Shown: piece after piece, positions 1 through 10,419 of the stretch | Layout: the number at the start of each line of letters is the position of its first letter | How positions within the stretch are numbered: position 1 is the stretch's first letter | Assembly: GCF_012273895.1 (NCBI RefSeq) | Contig: NC_052128.1 | Location: 3,472,001-3,536,000 of the forward strand | Direction: 5' to 3' | DNA from: Zerene cesonia | Taxonomy: Eukaryota > Arthropoda > Insecta > Lepidoptera > Pieridae | DNA: 64,000 nt | Notes under the pieces: model-generated | Seen by the model: the letters and a program-made list of their open reading frames with translations, nothing else | Databases searched by the model: none | Told to the model about the DNA's origin: nothing | Program-made: the position numbers and the translations under genes

Positions 1-930
1 CGGTGGCGTTTAGAAATACCAGCTGAATACTTTATGGCACACGTCGTATTTACACTGCCTTATCGCTTTTCTTTAAAAATTCAAGGCATTACAGACTAAT
101 TTTGCGTTTGAGAGTTTGAGAGATTTTTGTGTTTTGTTGGAAAAGTCAGCAAATCTAGAATTTCTGGACTTTTTGCCATTTTCTAATAACCATTTTCATA
201 TTGTTTTCATTGATAATTACTTAAACATATGACTTACGTTTTATTAATAAGAATTTTTTATATCGAATGTAAGTAATAAATTTATAACATGTTACATATA
301 TTAAATAATATATATAATAACATTCATTTTATACGATTCAACAACAAGATATTACTTGGAAAGGAAACGAACTCAGATCTTATTAAAAGAATTCCCTCAA
401 TAAGCGAATTATACCCACATCCTTATTTCAAACATTGAACGAGATCCTTTAATAGGATTCATTAAACCAATTCATTTAATATATTTTCAATCTAAGGTCC
501 AAGTAAATTAAACAAAACGCATTAAAATAAAATGATCTGATTTTATGTCTGAAAGCTCATAATATAATCAAGAGTTCAGAGCCGGCAATCCTTTAGTGAA
601 TCTTATAATACGATTAGGGCTATCAACGAATAATTGATTGATGTAAAACTGTTTACTTGATGCAAGAATGTCATGGTTAAAATAGGAGTCTTCTAATTAA
701 TAATTATGTTTAATTAGCTGATCAATAGACAATGAGTTGTACGATTTATTTAGTTATTGCATTTTTTTGTTTACCGAAGTACCTATTTCTGCATTTCCAC
801 GCATTAGTAATGATAGTATTAGATATTATAAGAAATATTATGATACATAATAGGACCGCTTGAAGGGTTATGTGAGTATTGTAGATAAATTGCTACTTAA
901 TACATGATAAACTATTTTTCTACTGGTGGC
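1..930. other. AT-rich intergenic DNA, no feature recognised
   Basis: No open reading frame of note, no repeat I can match to other copies in the window, and no coding-like composition. Confidence 0.5.
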
Positions 931-997
931 AACCCTAGATGCGTTTAATGCGCGCGCGCAGTGAGCCGTACGAGCGTCGGCAAGTCGCGGATCGTTC

Positions 998-1077
998 AGT
1001 CGAGCGAATAATACCGAATACATTGAGGAGGCTCCACTTTCGTGCTTAATAATTTCAAAAAACTGTCAAAAGGATGA
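998..1077 (+). promoter_or_regulatory. Candidate initiator promoter and short first exon with GTAAGT donor
   Basis: A CpG-rich patch (about 945-1000, GCGCGCGCAGTGAGCCGTAC) sits in otherwise AT-rich DNA. It holds TCAGTC at 996-1001, the arthropod initiator consensus, putting +1 at A998. A perfect splice donor GTAAGT follows at 1078-1083, so a noncoding first exon of about 80 bases is possible. I saw no TATA box and no matching DPE at +28. No downstream coding exon on the plus strand was recognised. Confidence 0.35.
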
Positions 1078-1083
1078 GTAAGT

Positions 1084-3586
1084 GATGGAAATTTGATATT
1101 GGAAGTTTTTTAAAGGTATAATGCAATATTCAACTGCTACCTCCAGCGCGAATTGACTTTCACAAATTTATTATTGTTTCTTTCTGTTGCTATAGCATAT
1201 TTTCTAATTCGTAGGTATAACAGCCACTAGCATAAATCAAGGATTTATATATCCATTCTAATGTTTTCAGCCATCCTTAGCATTACGCACGCTCATTTTA
1301 AAATTGCGCTAAAATATCTTCGATTACAATGAATAATCTAGATTAAACATAATATATATTGTATCTATAGCATCGATGACAACATACAAGGCAATACGGC
1401 TATGTTAAATTGAATGAATTATTTAATTCTTAAAGTCGTCTTCCCGACATGGTTGGGAAGGGATGGGAAATCGCATCGCGCTCGCTCTACCGGGTTTCTA
1501 ATTATTAATAACGAAATATGCAAAACTTGTTGTCTCTTTATTTTGATTAAATCACGAACCGCGTTTCAGAATTCAGTTTTAAATTTGGCGCTGAATAATT
1601 AGAATTTTAGATTGAGACGCCGTAGTCGTTGCCAAATGTAATTCTTATGGTAATTTTGTTTAATGTATTAATGATTGTTAATAAGATATGCGAATATACT
1701 AATGTAATTTATAAGAACCTACATCAGTCTTTGTTTTATATTTTCACGCCTCAGGTATGTTTTGTAAACAACCTTTACTGATAATATGAAGGTGAGATTA
1801 ATTTTGAATGAATGAATATTACAAAATTGTATCAGTGTTAGATAGACTAGACTTAGAGGAAGACCTACATCATGCATGAATATCATGACGTCTGCGAAAT
1901 CGTGTGGCACAGCTAGTCTGCAATAATAGTGGATTTTTCTATCTTATATTTGCCCTACATCTGTTTTCAATAGATTTTATGTACTATCAAGAAGCATAAA
2001 TGTAACTTATAATGTGATATATTTTTTATGTAACATATTGACATGCAGCGTAATATAATAAAAGGGATTAATTTGAAGATTCGATAGGTACCCAATAGAA
2101 ATAACAACTACCTACCAAGACGCAATTGGAGTCAAATCAGGCGTCCAAACGAAAACGGAACCTCATTTCTGATATCATACTTATAGTTAGACTACGAAAA
2201 CTATTATTTCCTGAAAATGTATAAAACTCAATCCAACATAAATCCATACATAACATTAAAGCTTAATATTTATATTTTTTGCAGAAGATTAGATCGTCTT
2301 TTGACTAGCTATGGACATGATTTGTTTATTAATTTTACATATACCGCTCTGTACCGCTTTTACTCTATTTGTGAATATTTTTTTTGTTCGTATTTTGTTT
2401 TATGTGTGTGCACACACACATAAACATAAAGTGTTTTATTATTTATTTTTTTTATTACTTAGTTGTGTAATATGCACAGAATCCAAATTAAAATAGGAAG
2501 CCATTTACCATTACAATTTAATTGAGAAATTAAAGTGAAACATATTTCTATAAAAGTGTGACTTTTTACAAAGTAAAATGTACCCAAGTTCACAGTGTGA
2601 GTAGTTTAAAACAATTTCCTCGCTCGTGGTGTCTTGATATCGCTTAGAAATATAATAATCCGAACACAATAGCATCGAGGGCATCGCATTAGCCCACGGG
2701 GGTGTACCCTTAAGGTATTGACTATTTCTTTAATAATATAAAATGATTCGTTGTGATTCTAAGTATTCAATATACGAAGGAGTAGGCGGGCTACGGGGTA
2801 GATAACACCCACTATAAGAGACGCTGTTACATTTTCTATTTATGCTTTAAAGACTTTATTAAAGAAAAGTCGACACAAATTGAAGAAAATATTGTAGAGA
2901 ATCACCATTTGTTTATTTATAGATGTGGCAGTTTTAATAGAAGGGAAGTGAAAATGGATTTAATAAATAGACAACTTTCAGAGTTATAAATATAACACTA
3001 TTTATAACAATTCTAAGTAAAAAGAAACCATTTTGAAGGTGAAATGTGGAAAATTGAGTGAAGAAATATAAGTATTATAAATTTTAAAGTATTAACGCAA
3101 AGATTTAAAAGAAATACTCAAGAAAATATATTAATAAAGCTCCAATAACCAGCATGATTCTTCAGATACATCTTGTTTACGTGCGTATTATCTAATTAAG
3201 TTAATGATAATTTCGTCACTAACAAAACAAAAATATTCACTGCAAAATAAAAAAGAGAATATAGTATTAGAGGAGATATGAAATTGTCGATTTAGAGAGC
3301 GCAGCGAGCGTGAAGTCGGAGATTCAACCCCGATTGTCGATAGCGTAAAGATTTTAGATCACTACGTTTTTGTATTCAGCGGAGTTGCTAGAGCTCGCGC
3401 CGGGACTTAGGATATGCTAGATGTACCTAAGTTTTTTACAATTACAGTTTATATAAATCGTTCAACATCTCATATTAGTATTTTATTATAAATTTTACTT
3501 CTATTTTATTGGTTTCCAAACAACTTATACACTAAAATACATAGTAGCAGAATTCCATGTACAATGAATAAAGTTCTATGTATAAA
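1084..3586. other. Intergenic DNA, mostly featureless
   Basis: AT-rich. It holds a remnant of the head of repeat family A in reverse at about 1889-1918 (GTGTGGCACAGCTAGTCT), a short alternating GTGTGTGCACACACAC tract at about 2404-2419, and a patch with higher CpG content at 3290-3410 that I could not classify. The short reading frames here look random. Confidence 0.45.
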
Positions 3587-3783
3587 TCCTACTAATGTTA
3601 TAAACGGGTTTGCAAGTATGTATGGATGTTTGTTACTCCTTCACGCAAAACCTACTCAACCGATTGCAATGAAATTTGGTACGTAGATAGCTGGACAACT
3701 AGAATAACACATAACAACTGTTTATCCCGATATTCATACGGTATACAGACTTGACGCGGGTGAAACCGTGGGCGCAGCTAGTC
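3587..3783 (-). repeat. Repeat family A, near full length
   Basis: Reverse orientation copy. In its own direction the family starts CTAGCTGCGCCCCGCGGTTT, has CCGTATCCCGTAGGAATATC, CCAAATTTCATTGCAATCGG and TTCAGTAGTTTTTGCGTGAA, an (AC)n stretch, and ends in TTTATAATATTAGTAGGA. It is non-coding. I associate it with Lepidoptera but cannot assign it to a named family. This copy is diverged in the head (GTGGGCGCAGCTAG). Confidence 0.8.
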
Positions 3784-4551
3784 TATTATATGGATATACA
3801 AATAATCTGGTGCGAATGACAAACTTAACAAAAACTCTAATATTCTAAGAAATCTTCGGCCCTCTGTGAAAGAAATTCAACTTCGACTTAAATAGATTTG
3901 TCCAACGAGACCCAAACACACTAAGAAGTAAAACAGATTTTCACATGAACTGCGTTTAATTTTTCTACCAGTTTATTTCACCCAGTCGAACGTTCTGAGA
4001 TATCAAATGAAAAAAACTGTTGAATCTAAGTACATCTAATCTATATCTCATCTCTTTTATGAAGTCGTTTCAAAAATGGTTTAAACCTACTTCTCATTTT
4101 ATTTTTTTGCAATAGAATATAGACCAATTAGAGTTTTTTCACTACATCTATCATACACTACAAAAATATTATATACTATGTTACATACGATGTAAATATA
4201 CTTTAGTCGCAACTCGTCTAACACGGAAGAACTCCTGAATAAGGTTGGTCGTATCTATTATTTCTAACTCCACTCCCCAATGAAAGAACTGTGTACGTGC
4301 GGTTGTCACGCGGCTTCGCTCACGTTGGCTTTATATACCATAATCACATATAACCCTCTATATATTGTGCCATTGTTGGCGCACAATACACGTAGATTAT
4401 ATTTTTATTAAGATCCAACCGTAAAGCCATTTTATATTGAATAGAATTTTTATATTGACGTTTAAGCTTATCTGAGGACGAGGGAATGGATTTTCTTTTT
4501 AAAGATATAGGTTATTCTTTGTTACCTGTGTATCTGGGAATCACTATATAG

Positions 4552-4740
4552 TATAAAGCAAAGTCATTTACCGTATCTGCATGTATCTATGCTTAAATCT
4601 TTAAAACTACGCAACGGATTTTGAGAGGGTTTTTGTTAATAGACAGAGTTATTCTAGAACAAGCATTTCTAGAACTATTTATATTTATAATAACATCTAT
4701 GAACTACTCCATGAACGCGTCCAAATCCGCATAAGCTTGT
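4552..4740 (+). repeat. Repeat family G copy
   Basis: Shares GTATCTATGCTTAAATCTTT, AAACTACGCAACGGATTTTG and TTAATAGACAGAGT with copies at about 9300-9475 and 36935-37060. Non-coding dispersed repeat. Confidence 0.6.
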
Positions 4741-5559
4741 TAATAATAACCATGTCCACTTCAGTATATTTAAAAATAATCATCTCGAAATATTTACGAT
4801 TTTTTTTGACATGACAAGAACGTCTAAACTGTAAGAAAAAGAAATTTTGAACGTGGTTTTCGTTCGCTTTAATGAAACCTTTTTAAAGTTTAATCTGTTT
4901 CAACTGTTATAATAACATAGTTACTTATATTTGCTTACATAAATACTTTATTTTAATTTGTATACACAAACAAAGGTCATAGTCAAAGCAAAGAAAAACA
5001 CAAACATGTTTAAATCTGTCTACCCAAAATGTATTTCAACAGCATACGCCGCCGGGTTCAAAATATAGTTCAGAAACCGTAAAGCAATGCGCACGTCGGA
5101 TGTGGGCTGTAATTACTTGCTAATTACCCACTCCACGTTCGTTATGAACACTCACTAAGTAACACTACAGCTGATGTTTATGAGATTTGTCGCGACATGT
5201 ATTTGACGTTATTAAATTCTAGATTTCATATGAATATTGGGCTTTATGCTAAATTATGATGATGACAATATTAGTTTGGACATGTGTTCCGGCTCGAAGG
5301 ACTATCGGTGAGGATCGAGTTAATTGCAGCTTTTTTGAATTAAGCGATATAAAATGTTGGGATTTTTACTCGTTATCGAGTTTTCAATCGAGTGACGTGT
5401 TATTTTTGTGTTATTTTGGTAGGAAATTTTTGTCATTTGGTCCCATCATAGAATCTTCCCTCCCAAGTACTTCGGCGAACGTTTTGACAGAAAAAAATCA
5501 TTTCAAATGACAATCCATTCTGTCCCATATTAAACCAAACTAAAAATAAAACGTCCAAG

Positions 5560-5750
5560 AAATCCAAATCGCTCGCAAATTCCATTCCGACTATTCGAAT
5601 ACTTAAAATCGAGACGAATATCTATAATCGATTTTCGCCCGAGCGGCCCTCATTCGCTCCAATATGGCCGTCACATGGCGCGGTAAATTGTTCATCAGGG
5701 AACAGCTGATCGGGCTCGTTTGAACGTGTGATCAACGCTGCCGTGAGGTA
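5560..5750 (+). promoter_or_regulatory. CpG-rich island with possible first exon
   Basis: GC- and CpG-rich relative to both sides (…CCCGAGCGGCCCTCATTCGC…). It contains AATATGGC at 5661-5668 (matches the Pho/YY1 core AAnATGGC), E-boxes CACATG (5672-5677) and CAGCTG (5703-5708), a 19-codon reading frame from the ATG at 5664 to TGA at 5723, and a good splice donor GAG/GTAATT at 5748. It looks like a promoter with 5'UTR exon, or an enhancer. No downstream coding exon was recognised. Confidence 0.35.
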
Positions 5751-5883
5751 ATTTTAGTTTAGATTTATACCTATAAGTTTGCGTGATAATATTACGCTTA
5801 ATGTTGCAAATATAGCGCCTTCCATGGCTTTGCTTGGAAAACTTTTGTTGATGATGGTTTTTTACATGATTCTATAGCTTCTT

Positions 5884-5909
5884 TTTCTTATTCTTATTCT
5901 TATTCTATA
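5884..5909 (+). repeat. (TTCTTA)n microsatellite
   Basis: About four units of a hexamer TTCTTA, flanked on both sides by TCTATAGCTTC, which suggests slippage or a small duplication. Confidence 0.7.
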
Positions 5910-6786
5910 GCTTCAACCATATATTTGTATATAACCGACTAATTCAGACTTGATTTTGACCCACTTTCGACAACCTTTGTACCTACGCTTATGAAGACAT
6001 AATAACAAAAAGTGACAATATAATAATTTGATGTGTTTTTGTGATCCTGATTAAAATCAGATAAACATAGCCAGTTAATGAAACAAATTTAATTAATCAA
6101 CGATCCCTATAATTCGGGGATTTTCTATTGAAGACCGTTTTGAAAATGATTACTAATAATTTTCATTCACTGTGATGATTAATTGGCGGTCAACTATGAG
6201 TCTTTTAATAAACAGGATCTTGTATTTAAGTAGCCAATCACAGTATAGATACTTTGTTTTCTATAATATTAGCTTTTTCATATATAATATCTTACATGTA
6301 AACACACATTTCATATTTCCACAAAATATGTATCTTTCACTATAACCAAATTATATATCTCCATTATCTGTATAATTTTCTCTAAATCTCGAATAACAAA
6401 ACAGAATTGAAGCAGATCGCCTTCCAACAGTATATTTAAAACGTTGGAACGCCTTTAAAAGGTCGAATAAAACCTTAATTAATTGGCGGTTCCACCATGA
6501 CACGGCGCATCGATACCACGCCTCATTAGCTGTACAACCTAAGGCTAATATAGCGAAAACGGGGTTTTTTACAGCAAATGTATTACGGAGTACTATCGGA
6601 TTATTAGAGACCTTACAGGTTTTGGATGATCGTATGTATAGTTGACCTTCTTTGTGAGACGTTTCAACATTCATCTCATGGTTTCAGATATTACTCTGGG
6701 CATTGGTGATAACTAAATTTAAACATATGTGATGCTGTACAAAAGAAAATTGACAATCTATGTTAATAGAATAGAAATAAGCTGAA

Positions 6787-6990
6787 GAGTTTATTTGTTT
6801 GTTTGAGCTAACTAATCACAGAAACTACTGGACTGTTTTCAAAAAGTTTTCACACTTGGATAATTTCGTGATTCCAGAATATTGCTTTGCTCGAGGACAT
6901 ATATTGGTTATATAACCTCGAGCTCGAGGACATATATATGTCCTCGAGCAAAGCCGAGGTATGCCTCTAGTGTAGTGACCACTAGTAGGA
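6787..6990 (-). repeat. Repeat family C copy carrying a nested palindrome
   Basis: Its right-hand part in element orientation matches the family (TTTGTTTGTTTGAG, ACTACTGGACTGTTTTC, AAAGTTTTCACACTTGGA). The expected head is replaced by alternating inverted copies of GCTCGAGGACATATA at 6884-6954. Confidence 0.55.
6884..6954. repeat. Nested perfect palindromes with CTCGAG cores
   Basis: Perfect 21-base inverted arms at 6884-6904 and 6934-6954 (GCTTTGCTCGAGGACATATA…). The spacer and right arm contain a 14-base palindrome CCTCGAGCTCGAGG (6916-6929) and a 28-base palindrome (6922-6949). The three copies of CTCGAGGACATATA alternate in direction. Confidence 0.85.
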
Positions 6991-7860
6991 GTGAAATGGA
7001 TGCAATACACATCTGTCTTCTATTCGTTAAAAAAGTAACAGAACTGAACAAAAAATCTATATTTACAAATGAAAGGTAAAGGTATAGGTTTTAACTATAT
7101 AGAACCTATTGAGGTACCCACTCAACTAACAAATTATACAAAATAAAAAGTCCTACAGTAATTGTAGACTGGACACACATAACTAACAGGTATTTACTTA
7201 TAATAAATATAACTTTAAACCTCGATCCTAGCTTAATTTCGTCTAATCGCCCGTAATAGGTTGGAATTAATAAATGACGCTTAAAATTCAACCTTTTTTC
7301 GGCTAAGCTAATGGTGCAAAAGTAAATACTCGTTTTTTATAGCCGACTCTGTACGGAATTTATTATTGGATGAATTTCGCTGGCTTTGAATAAATCAGGG
7401 AACAAAACCGCGGGCTCTTAAGGTGCTGTTTTGTTAAGGTTTTTACAATGGGACTTCATATTTTCATTTGTGCTTATATATTATTATATGTTTCATGATT
7501 CCAAATATATATGTTTAATTTCATATTCAGCCCATAAATTACATCAATTAAATTTAGGGTAAGTATTGTCTACCCGAATTGAAATATATTTGGACCGATC
7601 AGAATGCAGTAACTAGTCACATAACACCCAAATCTCAAATAAGTCCTTTTAGCTCCCGATGGATATGTTGCGTATTAAATTTAACGTTTTTATCTATCCC
7701 GTCGCTGATAAACGGTTGATAAAATTTTGTTGTGGTTTATTCATTTCACAACGGAATGGTTCTTTTATCTTCAGAATTCTTGTAGGTAGGTACTGCATTC
7801 TTAGAAATGATATTGTCGCCGCTATGAAATTTTATAATTATTAATGTTACTCGTTTATGG

Positions 7861-7891
7861 TCCCGCAGGACAGGCACTGCCTAGTGCGGGA
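7861..7891 (+). other. Compound stem-loop, TCCCGCA…TGCGGGA
   Basis: Outer arms TCCCGCA (7861-7867) and TGCGGGA (7885-7891) enclose inner arms AGGCA (7872-7876) and TGCCT (7878-7882) around a single C. GC-rich in AT-rich surroundings. It may be part of a dispersed repeat or a structured RNA; function unknown. Confidence 0.4.
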
Positions 7892-8221
7892 TCCAATGAA
7901 CTCACATTCGTAAATTAACTTTTAACTTTAAGAAAAAAAGAAAGAAACACGTGCGTATTATTTTTGATTTTTATGTCTATCTTAAAGTAATATAGATATT
8001 TTAATTTTAATAAAATAATTTTAATTTATATGAACTCAATGTTCTGATGCTATAAGTAGGTAGTTAATAGTTAATAGTTTTTGTAGCTGTAGTTTTCTAA
8101 AGATTTATAGTGTGGTTCTCAGTTTCTACTTAAAATGATTACTTGTGGATGTAGGTACACATATTTGGTCTTGTTTTTTTCGTATTTCTTATACATGATA
8201 TTTAACCTTATAAGTGCTTAT

Positions 8222-8402
8222 ATACCGACTTCAAAAAAGGAAGAGGTTATCTACACTATATAATATTATAAAGAGGAAAACTTTGTTTGTTTGTTTGTTT
8301 GGTTGTAATGAATAGGCTCAAAAACTGCTGGACGGATTTTAAAAATTCTTTCACCATTCGAAAGCTACATTATCCACGAGTAACATAGGCTATATTTTAT
8401 TT
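8222..8402 (-). repeat. Repeat family C copy beside a retroelement-tail fragment
   Basis: 8222-8250 reads TACCGACTTCAAAAAAGGAA, a sequence also seen at 26522 and typical of insect non-LTR tails (memory-based). 8250-8402 is family C in reverse: AATATTATAAAGAGGAAAAC, TTTGTTTGTTTG, AACTGCTGGACGGATTTTA, TTCTTTCACCATTCGAAAGC. Confidence 0.65.
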
Positions 8403-8834
8403 TGGAAAAAAATAGGGTTCCGTAAGATATTTTCGATTTTTCGGACACAAACTGAAAAAAATCAACCAACGAAGTTACTTATTTTGCGTACGCTGCCTAA
8501 ACTACAAAAGATAGAACCATAAAATGTTAGAATTAATTGTAGATCTTATAAATATCTACAAAAAAGTCCGCGACACACTATACCAATCTATGTCGAGTGA
8601 GGCACAACAACCAAATTTTTATTTAAAAATCTTGAATTTTTTTGGACTACATTTAAACGCGTTTATTTTACTCATGCTATTAATCCTTATCAAAATAAAT
8701 TATTTCATCAATAAGTATAGTTTATGTTGATAATATTTGGTCTTTGAACAATTAAAATTGGACGTTTAGTTTTGAAGTTGTGGTGAAATTAAAATATTAC
8801 GATTTCTGCTGTTGCGAAGTGGGCGTCGATAAAC

Positions 8835-8962
8835 TGCTTTCGCGTGAAAGAGCACCTTACAAACATCCATATATTCATCCATACCTAAAAACTTTCACGT
8901 TTATAATCTTAGCAGGATTTGGCTGTAGATGTACCACGGGCGAAGCCGGGGCGGACCGCTAG
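8835..8962. repeat. Mosaic of family A tail and family C head
   Basis: 8835-8920 resembles the family A tail (CGTGAAAGAGCA … CTTTCACGTTTATAATCTTA). It is followed in the other orientation by the family C head, TGTACCACGGGCGAAGCCGG ending at the CTAGT near 8963. Confidence 0.5.
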
Positions 8963-9082
8963 TTAATAATAATGTTATTGGATTGTATTTTTTCTGTTTC
9001 ATACCTCATAACATTTTTACAAAAATAAAGTATATTACTCATTTCATAGCAATCACTTAAACAAAAAAAAAAATGCTGCAGT

Positions 9083-9242
9083 CTACACTAATATTACAGA
9101 GGAAACTTTTGTATTTTTGTACGTTTGTAACGTTTTTACGCAAAAACGTATGAATCGATTTCAAAAATTCTTTCACCATTAGAACGCTGCATCTGATCTG
9201 AGTGATATAGGCTGGGGCCAAGCCGGGGCTAGCAGCTAGTAG
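9083..9242 (-). repeat. Repeat family C copy
   Basis: Reverse copy from CTACACTAATATTACAGAGG through TTTCAAAAATTCTTTCACCA to GCCAAGCCGGGGCTAGCAGC. Confidence 0.65.
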
Positions 9243-9299
9243 TTAGTAAATATGAAATTAAATTAAATTCTTTATTATTACTATATTACTAAATAATAT

Positions 9300-9475
9300 T
9301 AAACAAAGTCGCTTTCTCTGTCCCTATGTCCCTGTGTATGCTTTAATATTTAAAATTACGGAACGGATTTGAGAGTGATTCAAGAGGAAGGTTTATATGT
9401 GAAATAAAATCGATTAAACTACTCCGTATTAACGCTTGCAAAGCCGCGGGTAAAAGTTAGTATATATAAGAAAAC
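9300..9475 (+). repeat. Repeat family G copy
   Basis: Shares ACAAAGTCGCTTTCTCTGTC, AAAATTACGGAACGGATTTG and GATTCAAGAGGAAGGTTTAT with other copies. It ends near CAAAGCCGCGGGTAAAAG. Confidence 0.6.
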
Positions 9476-9482
9476 TGATATT

Positions 9483-10254
9483 CAAGGTTTGTTTTTTCGC
9501 CAGCCCTTTTGAGCTGCTAGTTTCCAAATATGCTTATTCGTATTTTCATTTAATCTCATGATAAAACAAACAATGCCGAAATTTCCTATATTACTTTAAA
9601 ACATTCGAATTAAATTCGCCGCATGGCATAAAAGTTTACAGTTGAATAACAACAGATGTCGCTAGCAGGTCTGTTTTAACGTACTGACTACAAAAATTAT
9701 GTGTTATGCGCCTTATCTCTTCAGCTTCGTCGCTAAACTGTCTAGCTATTGGTTATATATCTAAAAGCATTTTAAACTATAAGCTTCAAAAGTTTTAAAT
9801 TTCCAAAATCACTAGCTATCCGCCCGCGGGTTCGCTCACATCTTACGTTATAGCCATTCGTTATGCAACCGTTCCCTTATAATACATTTTTTTAACTAAA
9901 GAAAGAATACTCATGTCTAGATAAATTTGCAGTGCCAGCCAAATATGTATGTCATTTTATATCCACTAGCTTTTCACGTGGCTTTGCTTTGTAGTAAAGG
10001 AAAACATTCACTTGAAGACTCAGGAGTCAAAGTTTCTTTGTACCGAAATTTATCAAGGAGGAAAACACAGACAGACCAATCTGTCTGTGAACTCTGTGAT
10101 CTCTGTATCTGTGCTTTCGCATTTATATTATATTCAGATATTTTAAATTGATGATTATTTATGAGTGTATTTGTTTATGTGTTTATCTTCAAATTATTCT
10201 CATTTAAATAGTGTTAAAGGACGCTTCTAATTGTTTTTCAAATATGCGAAGATA
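9483..10254. other. Intergenic DNA with repeat fragments
   Basis: Short repeat heads occur at about 9811-9840 (ACTAGCTATCCGCCCGCGGG) and 9963-9985 (CACTAGCTTTTCACGTGGCT). The rest is AT-rich with no recognised gene. Confidence 0.4.
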
Positions 10255-10398
10255 TATTGCCATGTCACAATAAAACGGATGAACTGATTTTCATGAAATT
10301 TTATGCGTATTCATTATTATGTAGGTCTGAGAATGCAATGTTTTATATACCCCGATTATTAGTTCTCGTATTACACCTTTGCCGGGTCGACTAGCAAC
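10255..10398 (-). repeat. Repeat family H copy
   Basis: Reverse copy with GAACTGATTTTCATGAAATT and the head TTTGCCGGGTCGACTAGC, matching CTAGCTGACCCGGCAAACGC of the forward copy at 59374. Confidence 0.55.
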
Positions 10399-10419
10399 AA
10401 ATAAAAAGCTACAATAAAT

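Noticed and set aside
6351..6674. 107-codon minus-strand reading frame
   Set aside because: No recognisable family, no splice or promoter context and no codon bias. It could be chance or a decayed repeat, so I did not call a gene.
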